64,000 nt of DNA from Astropecten irregularis (GCA_963971285.1 OZ020253.1:3100001-3164000); one strand, 5' to 3'; shown: positions 36,628 through 48,063, counted from the stretch's first letter. Notes: a model not told the origin generated them from the letters alone. Program-made: numbers and translations.

Positions 36628-37536
36628 GGTACGTTTCTTTTGTTTTAGGTGGCTATTGTCATTCCATTTCGCAATCGATCCTACCACTTACCTATCCTAC
36701 TGCGCCATCTTGTTCCAATGCTACAAAGGCAGCGGTTAGAGTTTGGGGTGTTTGTAGTCTACCAGGTAAGTCAATAATTACGTTTCCTCCAGTAAATGCC
36801 ACTCTTTGCTGTCTATTGTCTTTCCTCTGCTTTTAATTTGCCCTTAGTTGGGAGACCTGAAAGGTGTATTTTATCGCATTACACTAATCTAAATCTAATC
36901 TTAATTGATAAGTCCCCCTAAGGACAAACCAAAATGAATGAGTATAGTGGCCTCACATAGTTGACTCTGGTAAAACACGGCGAATTTTGACCATGGACCA
37001 GCTTTGCTGCACACAAAACACATTTTCATGTCTTTGAACACAGGAAAACGACCTGAAGTTCAACAAAGCAATGCTAATGAACATCGCCTTTCTTGAGAGC
37101 CTGAATTTTACTTCTTGGGATTGCTTCGTGTTTCACGATGTGGACCACGTGCCAATGAGTGACCGTTATTACTACGGATGCGATAACATGCCCAGACACC
37201 TCCTCACTGGTGACAGCAATCGGAACTTTAGGTAAGCAGAGTGATTAAGTATAACCAGCCAACAAATTTGAGACCGCAACTATTTGACGGAAGATATATT
37301 TAAGAAAATGCAGCACACACGAAGCTATAGCAGCGTCAGTCAACCCGTTCATTTGTTAACGTTCTTTTTAAACTCTCCACGTAAAATGTCTTCATTTTAC
37401 ATTTTCTTTTACATCAATCTATGAGCGATGCAAGTTCGAGGTGCCCGTAGCGTTTCAGCAAAGTTTCTAATGAACAATAATACGTGCATTCCACAATAGT
37501 GCGCCACCATGAGTTCACAACGCTTTGGCCAATTCG

Positions 37537-38323
37537 TAGACTGGTTCCCGTCCCAATACATAAAATATATAGGGACAGGTAGCTGAAGGCTCCTGATTGG
37601 GTCAGCTCTGCGCATGCGCACAAAAGTGTTTCTATTTATAGATATGGTGTTTACAACTTTTGTGCGCCTACAATTAACTATGCTCAAAGCTACCTTGGAT
37701 TTGGTCACAAAATCAAAAATAGATGGATCGAAGGTCAAGGTCATAACTAGTTATTTATGCTCAGTCACCGCTGGTCGTCTAGTAATTATTACAGTATTTA
37801 TGCCTGGTCAAAAATCCCTCCAAAAATCGCAGGATCGAAGGCAATAGACTGGTTCCCATCTTAATAATCAATGAATTATGTAAAAGTGACAAACACAGAC
37901 GTCAGGAGACAAGGGAGACAACGGACCACTCTATACTCGTAACTGTATGAATACAATGTTTGGGGTCTGGGAATCAGACTTAAAGAACCCCGTTGCATTA
38001 TGGGAGCTCATTAACATAGGAGTGGAGGAATACACGGGTTTACACCATGGCGACCATCTTAGATTTTGATTGCAACTTCATAACGAGGCACTTCCACGCA
38101 TGCGCACTTTGCGAAGTGTAAACCCGTCCATTGTCGAAGACAATCCACAGGTTTACACTTCGGCAGTTTTGATCGCGACTTCAAAACGAGGCACTATCAC
38201 GCATGCGCTTTTTTGGAAGTGTAAACCCGTGTATTCTGACACTATTCATTACCCGCTACCGGTCCCTACATTCGAGTGACGATAGACGTCAGGAGACTAC
38301 TGTAGGGAACGGGAACCAGTCTA
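37537..38323. mobile_element. Twin element 1 with 'tagactggttccc' ends
   Basis: Starts tagactggttcccg and ends cgggaaccagtcta. Flanked on both sides by the 9-bp direct repeat gccaattcg (37528-37536 and 38324-38332). Contains a nested repeat dimer at 38034-38233. No transposase. Confidence 0.75.
38034..38233. repeat. Nested dimeric repeat inside twin element 1
   Basis: Two subunits of about 100 bp, each with 'aacgaggcact' and 'cacgcatgcgc', with ends 'cgggtttacac' / 'gtgtaaacccg'. Second copy at 45838-46041. Confidence 0.7.
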
Positions 38324-38332
38324 GCCAATTCG

Positions 38333-38911
38333 TAGTCTAGTTCCCGGACCCAAAAAGCTCCAGACTATTGTCTTTCAAATATAGGGTCCGGTATCGGCTA
38401 CATGTACTGGAGGAGCACGTGACCAAAAAAGTCAATTTTTGACTTTTTACGGAAAAATCCGAAACATTACGAACTCGTTTTCGTCCAACTTCGGATAGTT
38501 TCGTTGACTGTCGGCTATTTCCGACAGGTCACGCCGAGGTCATGTACGTCAGGGAAAGACAGGTCATGTAAATATGTTTTATTCCGTGCTACAGTTAGCC
38601 AAAATAGAGTATACTTATTGTCTACATACAATACAGCACTCTGCCTATTATGCACTTTTGAGGAGTTTGTTGTATGGTTTTTTTCCCAGTCTTTTTTCCC
38701 AGAACTCTTATTCTGTCCAGATAAAATTTCATGTGATTACAAAAGTGCAAAAATGAATGCTCAAATGGAATCTCGCTAAACTCTAAAACTAGCTTCCGCG
38801 CCTGCGCAGACATGACAGCTGTGTCATGTTCTATCTTTAACCGTAGCTGATACCTGACCAAAGATTTTTAATAAGAGTCGTCAGGGAATCTTTGGGCAGG
38901 GAACCAGACTA
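38333..38911. mobile_element. Twin element 2 with related ends
   Basis: Starts tagtctagttcccgg and ends agggaaccagacta. The same 9-bp repeat gccaattcg flanks it (38324-38332 and 38912-38920). The interior is unlike element 1. No transposase. Confidence 0.7.
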
Positions 38912-39060
38912 GCCAATTCGTCGACGCATCTTTCCACATGACGACCAAATTGATCCGCGCATTGTGATTGGTCAACGCCTTGCAAAGTCATGGTTGCGCT
39001 GTATTGGTAACCATAAAATAATGCCTGAAAGACATTGGCAATCATAACGTCGTATGCCCA

Positions 39061-39205
39061 GGGGCACTTTCACCAAACTCATCGTAACTTACTATCAATC
39101 GTAGGACTTCAGACGCATTGCAGCCCTAGGTAGGATCACCATTGTAGGATACGATGAATTGTCCTTCATAACTCGACTTCGACTTCGGACTTCGTGAAAT
39201 CGACC
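39061..39205. mobile_element. Small TIR element 'tttcaccaaactcatcgtaa'
   Basis: Ends in the near-inverse 'cttcgtgaaatc'. A relative lies at 52336-52470. Confidence 0.6.
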
Positions 39206-40739
39206 TCAGGCAGTCTTTAGATCTGTTCAGACAGACGTCTGTAGACGAGCATACTACATTCATGGTTTATACGTTTATTTGCAATCTTAAGTCTACTATA
39301 GGGGCCTACAGATAATAATTCAATGTCTATTTCCTTCCATGGCGATGTGTCACATAGCCTGCTGTACGCAACTTCATTCGGCGGTGCGACGGGTTTCCGT
39401 CTTAGCGACATGCGGACAGTAAACGGCTTTTCTAACCAGTACTGGCAATGGGGATGTGAGGATGATGACATGTACCAGCGGGTCAGGAAGGCTGGGTTGA
39501 GGCTGGCACCCAGACCAACGGGAGCCGATCGCTACATTGGATTCTATCAAACCATAGATCATCATCATGGAAGAGCTCCTAGAAATCCAGAGAGGTACGG
39601 TGAAAATGTAGACCAGATATAATGTGAAACACCAAGACACGGGTAATGTCAGCCAAGCCTTACATTGCAGTGTAAATTTATACAAATATCAAATTACATA
39701 ATTATGATGTCCATCCACACTTCTGCAATGGCCATTGATAAAAAGAAATAAGAATAAATGGTCAATACATGGAGAGTATATAATCTTTAATTATTCCATT
39801 GATGTCACATTGTGTGGATGAATGTCGCATTCGCGTGTTCTTTCGACATGCTTTCCAAATCAATTCATACACTACCATAGATAGTCAGGATGAGCGCTCG
39901 TATTGTTCACACTGCATGAGTCGTTATTCTCGATGGCGTATTCTGCCACTTGTGTCAAACTGTAATATTGATAATATATCAGAAAAAGCTGGTTGTCTTG
40001 TTTCATACCTTACGACTAGTCTGCATTGGTGACCACCGCGCTCTAAAAGGTCTCGATGGCTCAGTTGGTAGAGCCTAGCTACGGTCATTACAGGCAGATG
40101 CCACTCCGCCTCTGACGGCTGTCCAAATAATGCACGGTTTCACACCAGTCGTTTTTTTATGGACATCATATTGTTGGAATGAGTATTTATTCTACTACGT
40201 GAAACAAAGGATATCATTTTTCCACTTTCATTTTTTTTTGCCAAACCCAACGTGAACTCTTCACAAATCTACGTTTCTTTTATAGGCACAAACTACTGAC
40301 AGACTTCTCTAGCCGAATGTACAGTGATGGCCTGAGTAACCTGAAGTACCCTCCGCCTCGCATTGAAATACACCCGTTATACATCAACATATCGGTGGAC
40401 ATATTCAAACTGTAACAGTTGACGGGAAGACCAATGGTCATGTCAAATTCAGGATTAGTTTGTTTCAGACAAGGGACGTGTGAGAAAAACAGTAATCATT
40501 CAATTAAGTTAATAACCATTAAGGTTTTTGTCCATTGTTCTTTTTTTTGCTTTCATGAAAAAGTATTTAGATTCCATCCAGTTTGAGAAATAAGATGAGA
40601 TTTCTTTAATTTATTGTACTGTATTTGTGTTTTATTGGTGGGAACCGTTTTCAAGTTTACCATCGTCTCTGTTCTAATATTGCTGAACATGTTCGCATTG
40701 CTATTGTTTGATAGCCTCTTTAAAACCTCCCTTCCAACT

Positions 40740-41116
40740 TTAAAGTTTATATCATACTTTGGTTTTTGTCAAAAAATGCAGATTCATGGGTAAAAATATA
40801 AAAGAAGATACAGTATCAGTCATCTGTGAAATTGTCAGCCCCATACGGTTCCCAATTTTGAGGAAACATTGAAAAACTCCCACAGTATTTGGGGTTTTTT
40901 TTAATCACAATTATTTTTTATCTTTAAAAGATCAAAATTGTTTTTGTCATTGGTTTTACTCTTTTCTTGATAAATGCAGCATTTCAGGCAGTAAGATGTT
41001 AACGATATGCTTCTACCTTCACCATTTTTATACCATGTAAGTTATTGGTACCAGGAGATCTGTGAATATGTACATGTATGTTTCGGTATGCTACCAAAGT
41101 ATGATAGTACCTTTAA
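40740..41116 (-). mobile_element. MITE family A downstream of copy E
   Basis: Inverted family A copy with decayed 'ttaaagtttatatcatactt' left end and 'agtatgatagtacctttaa' right end. Bases 41117-41822 hold no recognised feature. Confidence 0.75.
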
Positions 41117-41822
41117 TGAGTAGGCCAAACGTGTACGTGCGCCACATTGACAATCATAATAGCACACTTGCAGTGTAGGTTATCCACGAAAAAATACATT
41201 CACATTTTGCAATCACTAAAGTGAATCGCCAGAATGTATGCGCGATTCATAATACAGGGAGTAAGCTGGACTTGAACAAGTCTATTCCCCGAACACTGGT
41301 TAATAGCGTGATTCAACAGCGCAGGCGGGTACATTGTGATAATTATGCAGGAACAGGCAGGGACTAGGGCGAGTCTATTAATTCGCTTGACTCCCGACCG
41401 ATGGTGCGTGGAGGAGACGTGTAGACGTACTGAGTGGCATGGCGTTGTCTGACGTCATTGCCCTTGCTGTCATTATTATTATTATTATGAGGAATCGTGT
41501 TAGCAGCGATGATGCAGCCACTCTCCTCCATTACATAGCAATAAAAGCGACTGGTCGTATGTTGGTTGCCATCAAGAGGACGCAACATTGAATGCAATTC
41601 TATGACCCCAGCGTAAAACGATAACGTCGGCTTAAATCCGAGAACATCCCTCGCTTGCACACGGGGCTATTTCATCATTTGGTTTCCTGCACGGTGAATA
41701 TATTATTTTGTTTTCTGAGGGACGACGTGAGGGGATGCGAGGAGCCTAGTTTGCCGTCCATCTTGGACTGTCGATTTCAACTCTGTGAGCACACAGTCGT
41801 ACAGTGGCTCGGGAAGAGCATC

Positions 41823-44800
41823 ATGGATGGTACGGCAACATGCAGGTGGCTGTTTCTAGTGGCAGTAATGCTAGCCTCCATGGCTATATCCGGTAGGTAA
41901 AACATACAACAACCACCTACATTATGATCATCGAATTCGAACAATCGATTAGGCCTTTCATCACTCGCAATACAGCATTCACGTTAGTTCATTCCTTAAA
42001 GATACTGGACATGATTGGTAACATAATACCCAAACAGAAATGTTCACAGATTTACGTATATGCGTATAACTTTCAGGGTATAAAGACGGTGCTGATAGAA
42101 ACATACCGTTGAAATATATCCGTTTGAAAATGGTGAATTTATCCAGAAATTAGTCAAACAAAGACCGAAAACAGTTTTGATCTCGGGGTAAGATCAAAAC
42201 CATTTTTTATGTTTTATAAGAACAATTAAGTCGGGTTTTCACTATTTTCTCGTGAGGTTTTTAAAATATTATTTCATGCACATATTGGATCAGACAAACT
42301 GTGAGTGTTGTTCTGTATTATACCTTTAATCGACGGTTCTCAAAGTGTATGATGAAATAAACATATTGAAATCCCTGATCACGTTTTCGAAATGAACACC
42401 TCATAAACCGTTCCGTTCTCCATACGTAAAAATTGTGCATGTTTCTGAAATTGTACAACCTTTAAAATGTTTTTGAACAGTTATATAGCAGCAATCTATT
42501 TTTACGTCATTGAAAGTGAACAAAGAAAAATTGATTAGAGCGGGATTAGGACCAAAGACCTCCGGAATACCGTACCTGCCCTCTTCCCAACTGAGCTATC
42601 CAGCCCTATGTTGGTGCATGGTGTCCCTAATAGTCAATTATCTTTGTTCGTTTGGCAGTCAGAAGCCATGAAAGAATGCACATACTGCTATATCCCAAGG
42701 ATCATTATATTTATCGATCAGTTTCCCTTGTGATTATTTGATGGTTAATTATTTTGTTTTAATATAGTACATCATTGCTAAAAATGATATTTTAGAGGGA
42801 AAAACAATTTCATTTCAATGATCTAGCTGTTTTTTCTCTTTTTACTTTATAAACCTTTAAACTCAGATTAAAACGAGCATTCACGTTTTGGGGAGAAAGG
42901 AAAACAACTGTTCCCATTTTGTGAATTGTATATGGTCATTTGCAAATTATGTAATTATGTATGCGAATTTGCACATCAGCACCTATACGCATACAATCTG
43001 CACAATGTAAACGCATGTGAAAGATTAATAATGAAATCAAAACTCAACGAAATGAAATACATCTGCATCGTTACAAAACTCAACCTGTCTATCATTTTTT
43101 GTGCTAAAAAATATTGTATATAGAAAAAGGAGGTATTTTAGACCCATAATTTACCACGTCACTTTTCCCGACGAAAAACCTTGCTAATACGTTTTACGCA
43201 GTAAAATGTGGTGCGAAGCCGAACACACCAGCACCATTCTTGCACCTTGTATAGGTGACGGCACACGCATACATGTACTGATTGTTTGTGTTTTTTACTT
43301 TTTGGTCAAAATTAAGCACTTACATAAACAAAAAGATTCATTTACCCATTAGTTCTGTATTAAGCAATAATTTAAAAGCACTTTTATATCTTTCCCCAAA
43401 TGTGGTTACAGTAAACCTTAAATCCGAAATCCTGAGTTGATTGCGAGAAGTTGAACACACAAGCATAATTTTTGTACCCTCCTTCGCCAAAATCATTAGA
43501 TCCAATTCTCAGTTCAAATCAAATATACACGTAAACGCTTCGTATACAGGGGCCAATTTCATAAAACTGTTAAGCACAAAAATTTGCTTAACACAAAAAT
43601 GTCTCGCCCAATAAAACAAATCACCATTGAAAATTCCATTTCATGTTCATGGTCAGCGAACAACAGCCAAAGAACAATCACAGTTGATACTGTTTTTTAT
43701 TAAGACAGAAATGTCATGCTTAGCAAATTTTCGTGGTAAGCAGCTCTATGAAATTGGCCCCAGATGCTGTGTGTTTATACCCACCCTAAAGGAAGTAATT
43801 ACTTCACTGGGTGATGCTACCTTCCTTCCCACAACGCGCCGATGGAAACCCAATCGCATGGACGATGGCGCACGCCCCACGCTCCGTTTAGGAAGATATT
43901 GCCGTTATGAATCGATCCATGTCGGCTTATAATGATAACTTAAAGGTGATATCATACTTTGGTAAGATACCAAAACAGAAATGTTCACAGATTTACGTAC
44001 AACTTACAGGGTATGAAGATGGTGGTGGTAGAAACATACCGTTAAAATATTTCCGCCTGAAATGGTGTACTTATCCAGAAATTAGTCAAACAACGACCGA
44101 AAATCGTTTTGATCTTTTAAAAGATCGAAAATAAAAGAGAAAAGACTTAAGAAATACTGTGTCTGTTTTTCACTGTTTTCTCAAAAAGTGGGCACCGTAT
44201 GGGACTGAAATTTTCACCGATGACTGTAACTGTATATGTCTTGATATTTTTGCCCATGGGTGTGTATTTCTTTGATAAAAACCAAAGTTTGATATTACCT
44301 TTAAAGGGAAAATGTAATTTATATAAATTGCATATTAGGGAGACACTTAAGCGTCTAAAAGAAATTATTTGGGAAACATCTGCAAATAGGGAGACTTTTC
44401 GGTGTCTCCATATTATACCACCTACCTTTAAAAGACATATTTTACTGTCCATATTTTAACAGAAGACAGAGAATGCCTTCAATATGAACATAATTTTGTT
44501 TATGTCAATTTCAAGTTCATTGGTTTGGATGATGTTTAGAAATAGGTAAGAAAAGTTTGTGCACGACACAATGAGAAAGTCTCCCTAATGACCCATTCCC
44601 GGTAATCTTAATAAGAATAGTTATAACTTCAATTTATACCGCATAATATAGTCTGCTGATCCACGGTGTCGGTTATTTCAAGGTACAGTACAGGATTGGT
44701 AACATACCCAAACAGAAATGTTCACAGATTTACATATAACTTTCAGGATATGAAGATGGTGCTGGCAGAAACATGCTGTTAAAATATTTCCGTCTGAAAG

Positions 44801-47402
44801 TGTGCATTTATCCAGACATTAGTAAAACAAAGACCAAAAACAGCTTGATCCCGGGGTAAGATCAAAACCATTTTTTATGTTCTATAAAAAAAAGTTGAGT
44901 CGAGTTTTCGCGATTTTCTCGTGACTCAAAATGTCAGATTGAGCTCAAATTGTCACTGACTTATTATTTAATATACATGCTGGATTAGACAAAGTGTGAG
45001 TGCTGTTAATTATGTGAACTTTACCAATCATGTATTATACCTTTAATTGTTTGTTTCTTTGCTCATCTGTTGGGGTGTTTGCTTGCATGCTTGTTTGTTG
45101 TAACAAATTTTCACATTAGCCAACTTGCCATCGATACTATGACTACCAAGGGAAGATCAGTAATGGGTGCATTCGTTTAGCTAACAAGGGTCACCCCTTA
45201 CTGGGAATGGTCGTGCTATACTGCACAAAACAAGCGAGAGAATGCGGGATGAGGTTGACTGGTGTCGACCCGTGTTAGCTAAACGAATGCACCTAATGAT
45301 GGGTTGTGAATATTGTTGGTTTTTAGTATTATGAAGGTTTGCTTTTTAATCTTTGTGTGGATTTTGCGCAGATGTGACTGCGGACTACCACAGGGTGCAG
45401 TCGAAGCGTGACCTGACGGAGCTGGGCAGCATGATCGGCAGCGTGCTCGGCAAGAGTCTCATGTCGGTCTACACATCCTACAACGGCTACGGCTGCTACT
45501 GCGGCATCGGAGGCAGTGGCAGGGCCGTGGATGGCGTGGACAGGTAAAAGCATACAAGGCTAGGGCTAGAACCCTTGGCCACTCTTGCCGAAGGCAGCCT
45601 TTGATATAATGTCATTTTATGAGACTCGGGACTGCTTGTGGATACCACAGGACGACGATCAAATATGACGCAACGTCACAAAAAGTTGAAAGTGGAATAC
45701 TAATCACAAATATACTGTCTTGGGAAATAACGGACATTTCATTGGCAATAAGTGACACTGCTAAGACCGGCATTGTACTTTGGTGAACTGAATTTAAAAA
45801 CATTGGCAGGCAGTATACATTACGGGCGATTCACAATACACGGGTTTACACCTTGGCGGCCATCTTAGATTTTGATCGCACATTCAAAACGAGGCACTTC
45901 CACGCATGCGCACTTTTCTAAGTTTAAGCCTGTCCATTGTCGAAGACAATACACGGGTTTACACTTCGGTGGTTTTGATCGCGACTTCAAAACGAGGCAC
46001 TATCACGCATGCGCACTTTTTCGAAGTGTAAACTCGTGTATAGTGTGCCACTATGAGTTTGCAACGCGTTGGCCAATCACAATCCGCGGAATTAATTGTG
46101 TCGACAAACTGCGCATGTGGAAAGATGATATTCAGTTTGTCGACAAATTGGCCAACGCGTTGCAAACTCATGGTGGCGCACTTTTGTGAAACACCCGTAT
46201 AAATGGGCCATCATTGCAAAGCACAAAGCGCTGATCTCGGGAAAAAAATAGAAAACGCGTGGCGTTCTGCATGTGACGTAAGTTTTTTCGTGAGAAATTG
46301 TGGTTCTAAAAAACCTCCTTTTTCTATATACAATAAAAAAAAAATTCGCACAAACAATGATTGACAGGTTGAGTTTTATAACATTACAGATTTCATGAGT
46401 TTCGATTTCAGTAAACCTTTAAAATCTTGGTATACATTGGTCTCCTAGATGCTGCCAGGCACATGACCGGTGCTTTGGGAGGGCACAGAGAGGGGTTTGC
46501 GCTGGATCCGATGCGTCAATCTACAGCCAATGGTACAAATACACTACCAAGGCTAGCAAAGCTGGTGGGGCTAAGGCAACGATTCAATGTGGTGAGATAT
46601 ACATGTAGTGATAGTGTTGTGTGTTGTGTGTTGTGCGTTGTGTGTTGTGTGCCGTGTCCCGTGCCCCGTGTCCCGTGTCCCGTGTCCCGTGTCCCGTGTC
46701 CCGTGTCCCGTGTCATGTGTCCTGTGTCCTGTGTCATGTGTCCTGTGTCCTGTGTCCTGTGTCATGTGTCCTGTGTCCCGTGTCCCGTGTCCCGTGTCCC
46801 GTGTCCTGTGTCCTGTGTCATGTGTCATGTGTCCTGTGTCATGTGTCCTGTGTCCTGTGTCCTGTGTCCTGTGTCCCGTGTCCCGTGTCCCGTGTCCTGT
46901 GTCATGTGTCCTGTGTCCTGTGTCCTGTGTCCTGTGTCCTGTGTCCTGTGTCCTGTGTCATGTGTCCTGTGTCCTGTGTCTTGTGTCCTGTGTCCTGTGT
47001 CCTGTGTCCTGTGTCCTGTGTCCTGTGTCAAGTGTCATGTGTCATGTGTCATGTGTCCTGTGTCATGTGTCATGTGTCCTGTGTCATGTGTCCTGTGTCC
47101 TGTGTCTTGTGTCCTGTGTCCTGTGTCATGTGTCATGTGTCCTGTGTCCTGTGTCTTGTGCCTTGTGTAGGTTGAATTTGACTCTTTTGAATTTAAATTG
47201 TGCATTATATTTTGATTGTTTATGAGTAATGTTGTTTTAACTATGTATGTTTCCTTTAGGTCGTCTCTCAAGTTACAGCGATATGAGGCAGGGTCAGTGC
47301 GCCACAGCAGTCTGCCAGTGTGACAGCGCATTGGCAACCTGCTTCGCTGGCCAAAAGTACAACAGCAAATACAGCAGCTACGACAGAACTAAATGCAAAT
47401 AA
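41823..47402 (+). CDS. Secreted phospholipase A2, gene 1
   Basis: Four coding exons: 41823-41892, 45372-45543, 46449-46591 and 47260-47402. GT/AG borders, intron phases 1, 2, 1, 175 residues. Exon 1 encodes a hydrophobic secretion signal; the ATG chosen is the one just before it, although the frame is open further upstream. Exon 2 carries the calcium loop YGCYCGIGG. Exon 3 carries CCQAHDRC with catalytic His (about 86) and calcium-binding Asp (87). Exon 4 carries CQCD with the catalytic-network Asp (about 150). The enzyme should cleave the sn-2 ester of phospholipids outside the cell, in digestion or defence. The usual Tyr52 is Phe, and there is no Cys at the group I Cys11 position. A possible poly(A) signal attaaa is at 47465. 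Introns 1 and 3 are crowded with MITEs and a heptamer satellite. Confidence 0.9.
41996..42329 (+). mobile_element. MITE family B in PLA2 gene 1 intron 1
   Basis: TTAAAGATACTGGACATGAT start, 'gatctcggggtaagatc' core, 'ttatacctttaa' end. Confidence 0.8.
42530..42612 (-). repeat. tRNA-derived SINE head, degenerate
   Basis: 'cccaactgagctatccagcc' is box A in reverse; box B is mutated ('gggattaggacc'). Confidence 0.6.
43549..43761. mobile_element. MITE with 'ggggccaatttcat' terminal repeats
   Basis: Begins ggggccaatttcataaaact and ends cagctctatgaaattggccc; the subterminal 'gcttaacac/gcttagca' motifs are also inverted. No coding capacity. Confidence 0.8.
43940..44304 (+). mobile_element. MITE family A in PLA2 gene 1 intron 1
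   Basis: One of the best preserved copies: full TIRs, palindromic centre, TTAA at both ends. Confidence 0.85.
44306..44620. repeat. Repeat family C
   Basis: 'gggagacttttcggtgtctc' and 'aagttcattggtttggatg' match 56188-56560 in the same orientation. Confidence 0.65.
44678..45056 (+). mobile_element. MITE family B in PLA2 gene 1 intron 1
   Basis: 'aaggtacagtacaggattgg' start and 'accaatcatgtattatacct' end. Confidence 0.8.
45164..45294. mobile_element. Small MITE with 'gggtgcattcgtttagct' ends
   Basis: Ends ggtgcattcgtttagctaac and gttagctaaacgaatgcacc. Same family as 17403-17534 and 19793-19922. Confidence 0.8.
45838..46041. repeat. Dimeric repeat 'cgggtttacac'
   Basis: Second copy of the dimer at 38034-38233, in PLA2 gene 1 intron 2. 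Confidence 0.7.
46042..46182. mobile_element. Foldback element
   Basis: 46042-46077 pairs with 46147-46182, about 36 bp with few mismatches (core 'gcaacgcgttggccaat'). An inner pair, 'tgtcgacaaact' / 'agtttgtcgaca', is also present. Confidence 0.75.
46606..47166 (+). repeat. Heptamer satellite GTGTCCT in PLA2 gene 1 intron 3
   Basis: About 80 units of gtgtcct/gtgtccc/gtgtcat. It starts some 14 bp after the exon 3 donor. Stop-free in several frames, so the long VSCVLCP-type frames are artefacts. Confidence 0.95.
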
Positions 47403-48060
47403 AAGACAGAGATTCGAAACCCTAAGTTCATATCACCAATGAGAAGGTTTGGCATCGGTACGGCATTAAAAACAAAACAAATCAACAGTCTACTTTTTAT
47501 CTAGGTCCTTTCTTTTTCCATTACAATGCAAGTCATTCTTTCTTGTGATAGATACTTAGTCTTAGTACTTTATATTTATTAAGACATTTGCAATCCATTT
47601 TTAAATTTTAATTGTTATTCATCCAATGATCTGCATCGATAATATTATCACGGATAGCTTATTTTTTTTAAGGCACGTTTATGGACGTACAATTGTACTA
47701 CTTCAAAGTGGTAGCACAAAATAGTACTTCCATTGGTATATGAATAGTATAATGCAATTAATATATTGACACTGAATTTTATCGGTCTTCATGAAATAGC
47801 AATACTTCATTAACTATACCTTGAAACTCCTAAGAATCGTCCATTTTTTCTATAGACAGTGCAATCTTTCAAAATGTCTACTACGTTATATCCTATGTGA
47901 ATGTGAGTATAGTTATGTATCTCTGGGGTTTTTGTTTTTCAAACTACACAACCTAGTATTGAGTCTAATAATCAAATCATGATTAATTTAAATAATTATT
48001 GATACTTGAAATATTTTTATGTAGCCTCGATTGATGCCTTGCTCGCATTATGAGAAAAGA
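47403..48060. other. Downstream of PLA2 gene 1
   Basis: AT-rich. Possible poly(A) signal attaaa at 47465-47470. No other feature seen. Confidence 0.5.
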
Positions 48061-48063
48061 AGA

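Larger units (their letters stand above)
37495..38990. mobile_element. Foldback element interrupted by twin insertions
   Basis: Ends 'gcgccaccatgagttcacaa' (37501) and a partial inverse near 38960-38985 match the uninterrupted foldback at 46042-46182. The interior is filled by two elements listed separately. Confidence 0.65.
36048..40415 (+). pseudogene. Beta-1,4-galactosyltransferase-like gene, copy E, lacking exon 2
   Basis: Plus-strand exons are 36048-36168 (exon 1), 36649-36765 (3), 37044-37231 (4), 39358-39594 (5) and 40286-40415 (6), each with good splice sites and no internal stop. Exon 2 (269 bp; stem and start of the catalytic domain with the first Cys pair) is absent. The 36478-36627 trinucleotide array runs straight into the exon 3 acceptor. 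Exon 1 ends in phase 1 and exon 3 starts in phase 0, so joining them shifts the frame. Exon 5 has WQWGCEDDD and Ser at the Tyr289 position, like copy C. Exon 1 is diverged (AFCLLVMVGILVQF). Intron 4 holds a nest of transposons. Without exon 2 it cannot encode a normal enzyme; an undetected remote exon 2 or an assembly error remains possible. Confidence 0.75.

Noticed and set aside
36374..36836. Poly-Leu, poly-Cys and poly-Asn proteins
   Set aside because: Produced by the trinucleotide array in copy E; the right part is exon 3 in its true frame.
46427..47225. Open frames of 184-247 codons rich in Val, Cys and Pro
   Set aside because: They are translations of the GTGTCCT heptamer array; a 7-bp unit without stops is open in several frames. 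The region is an intron.
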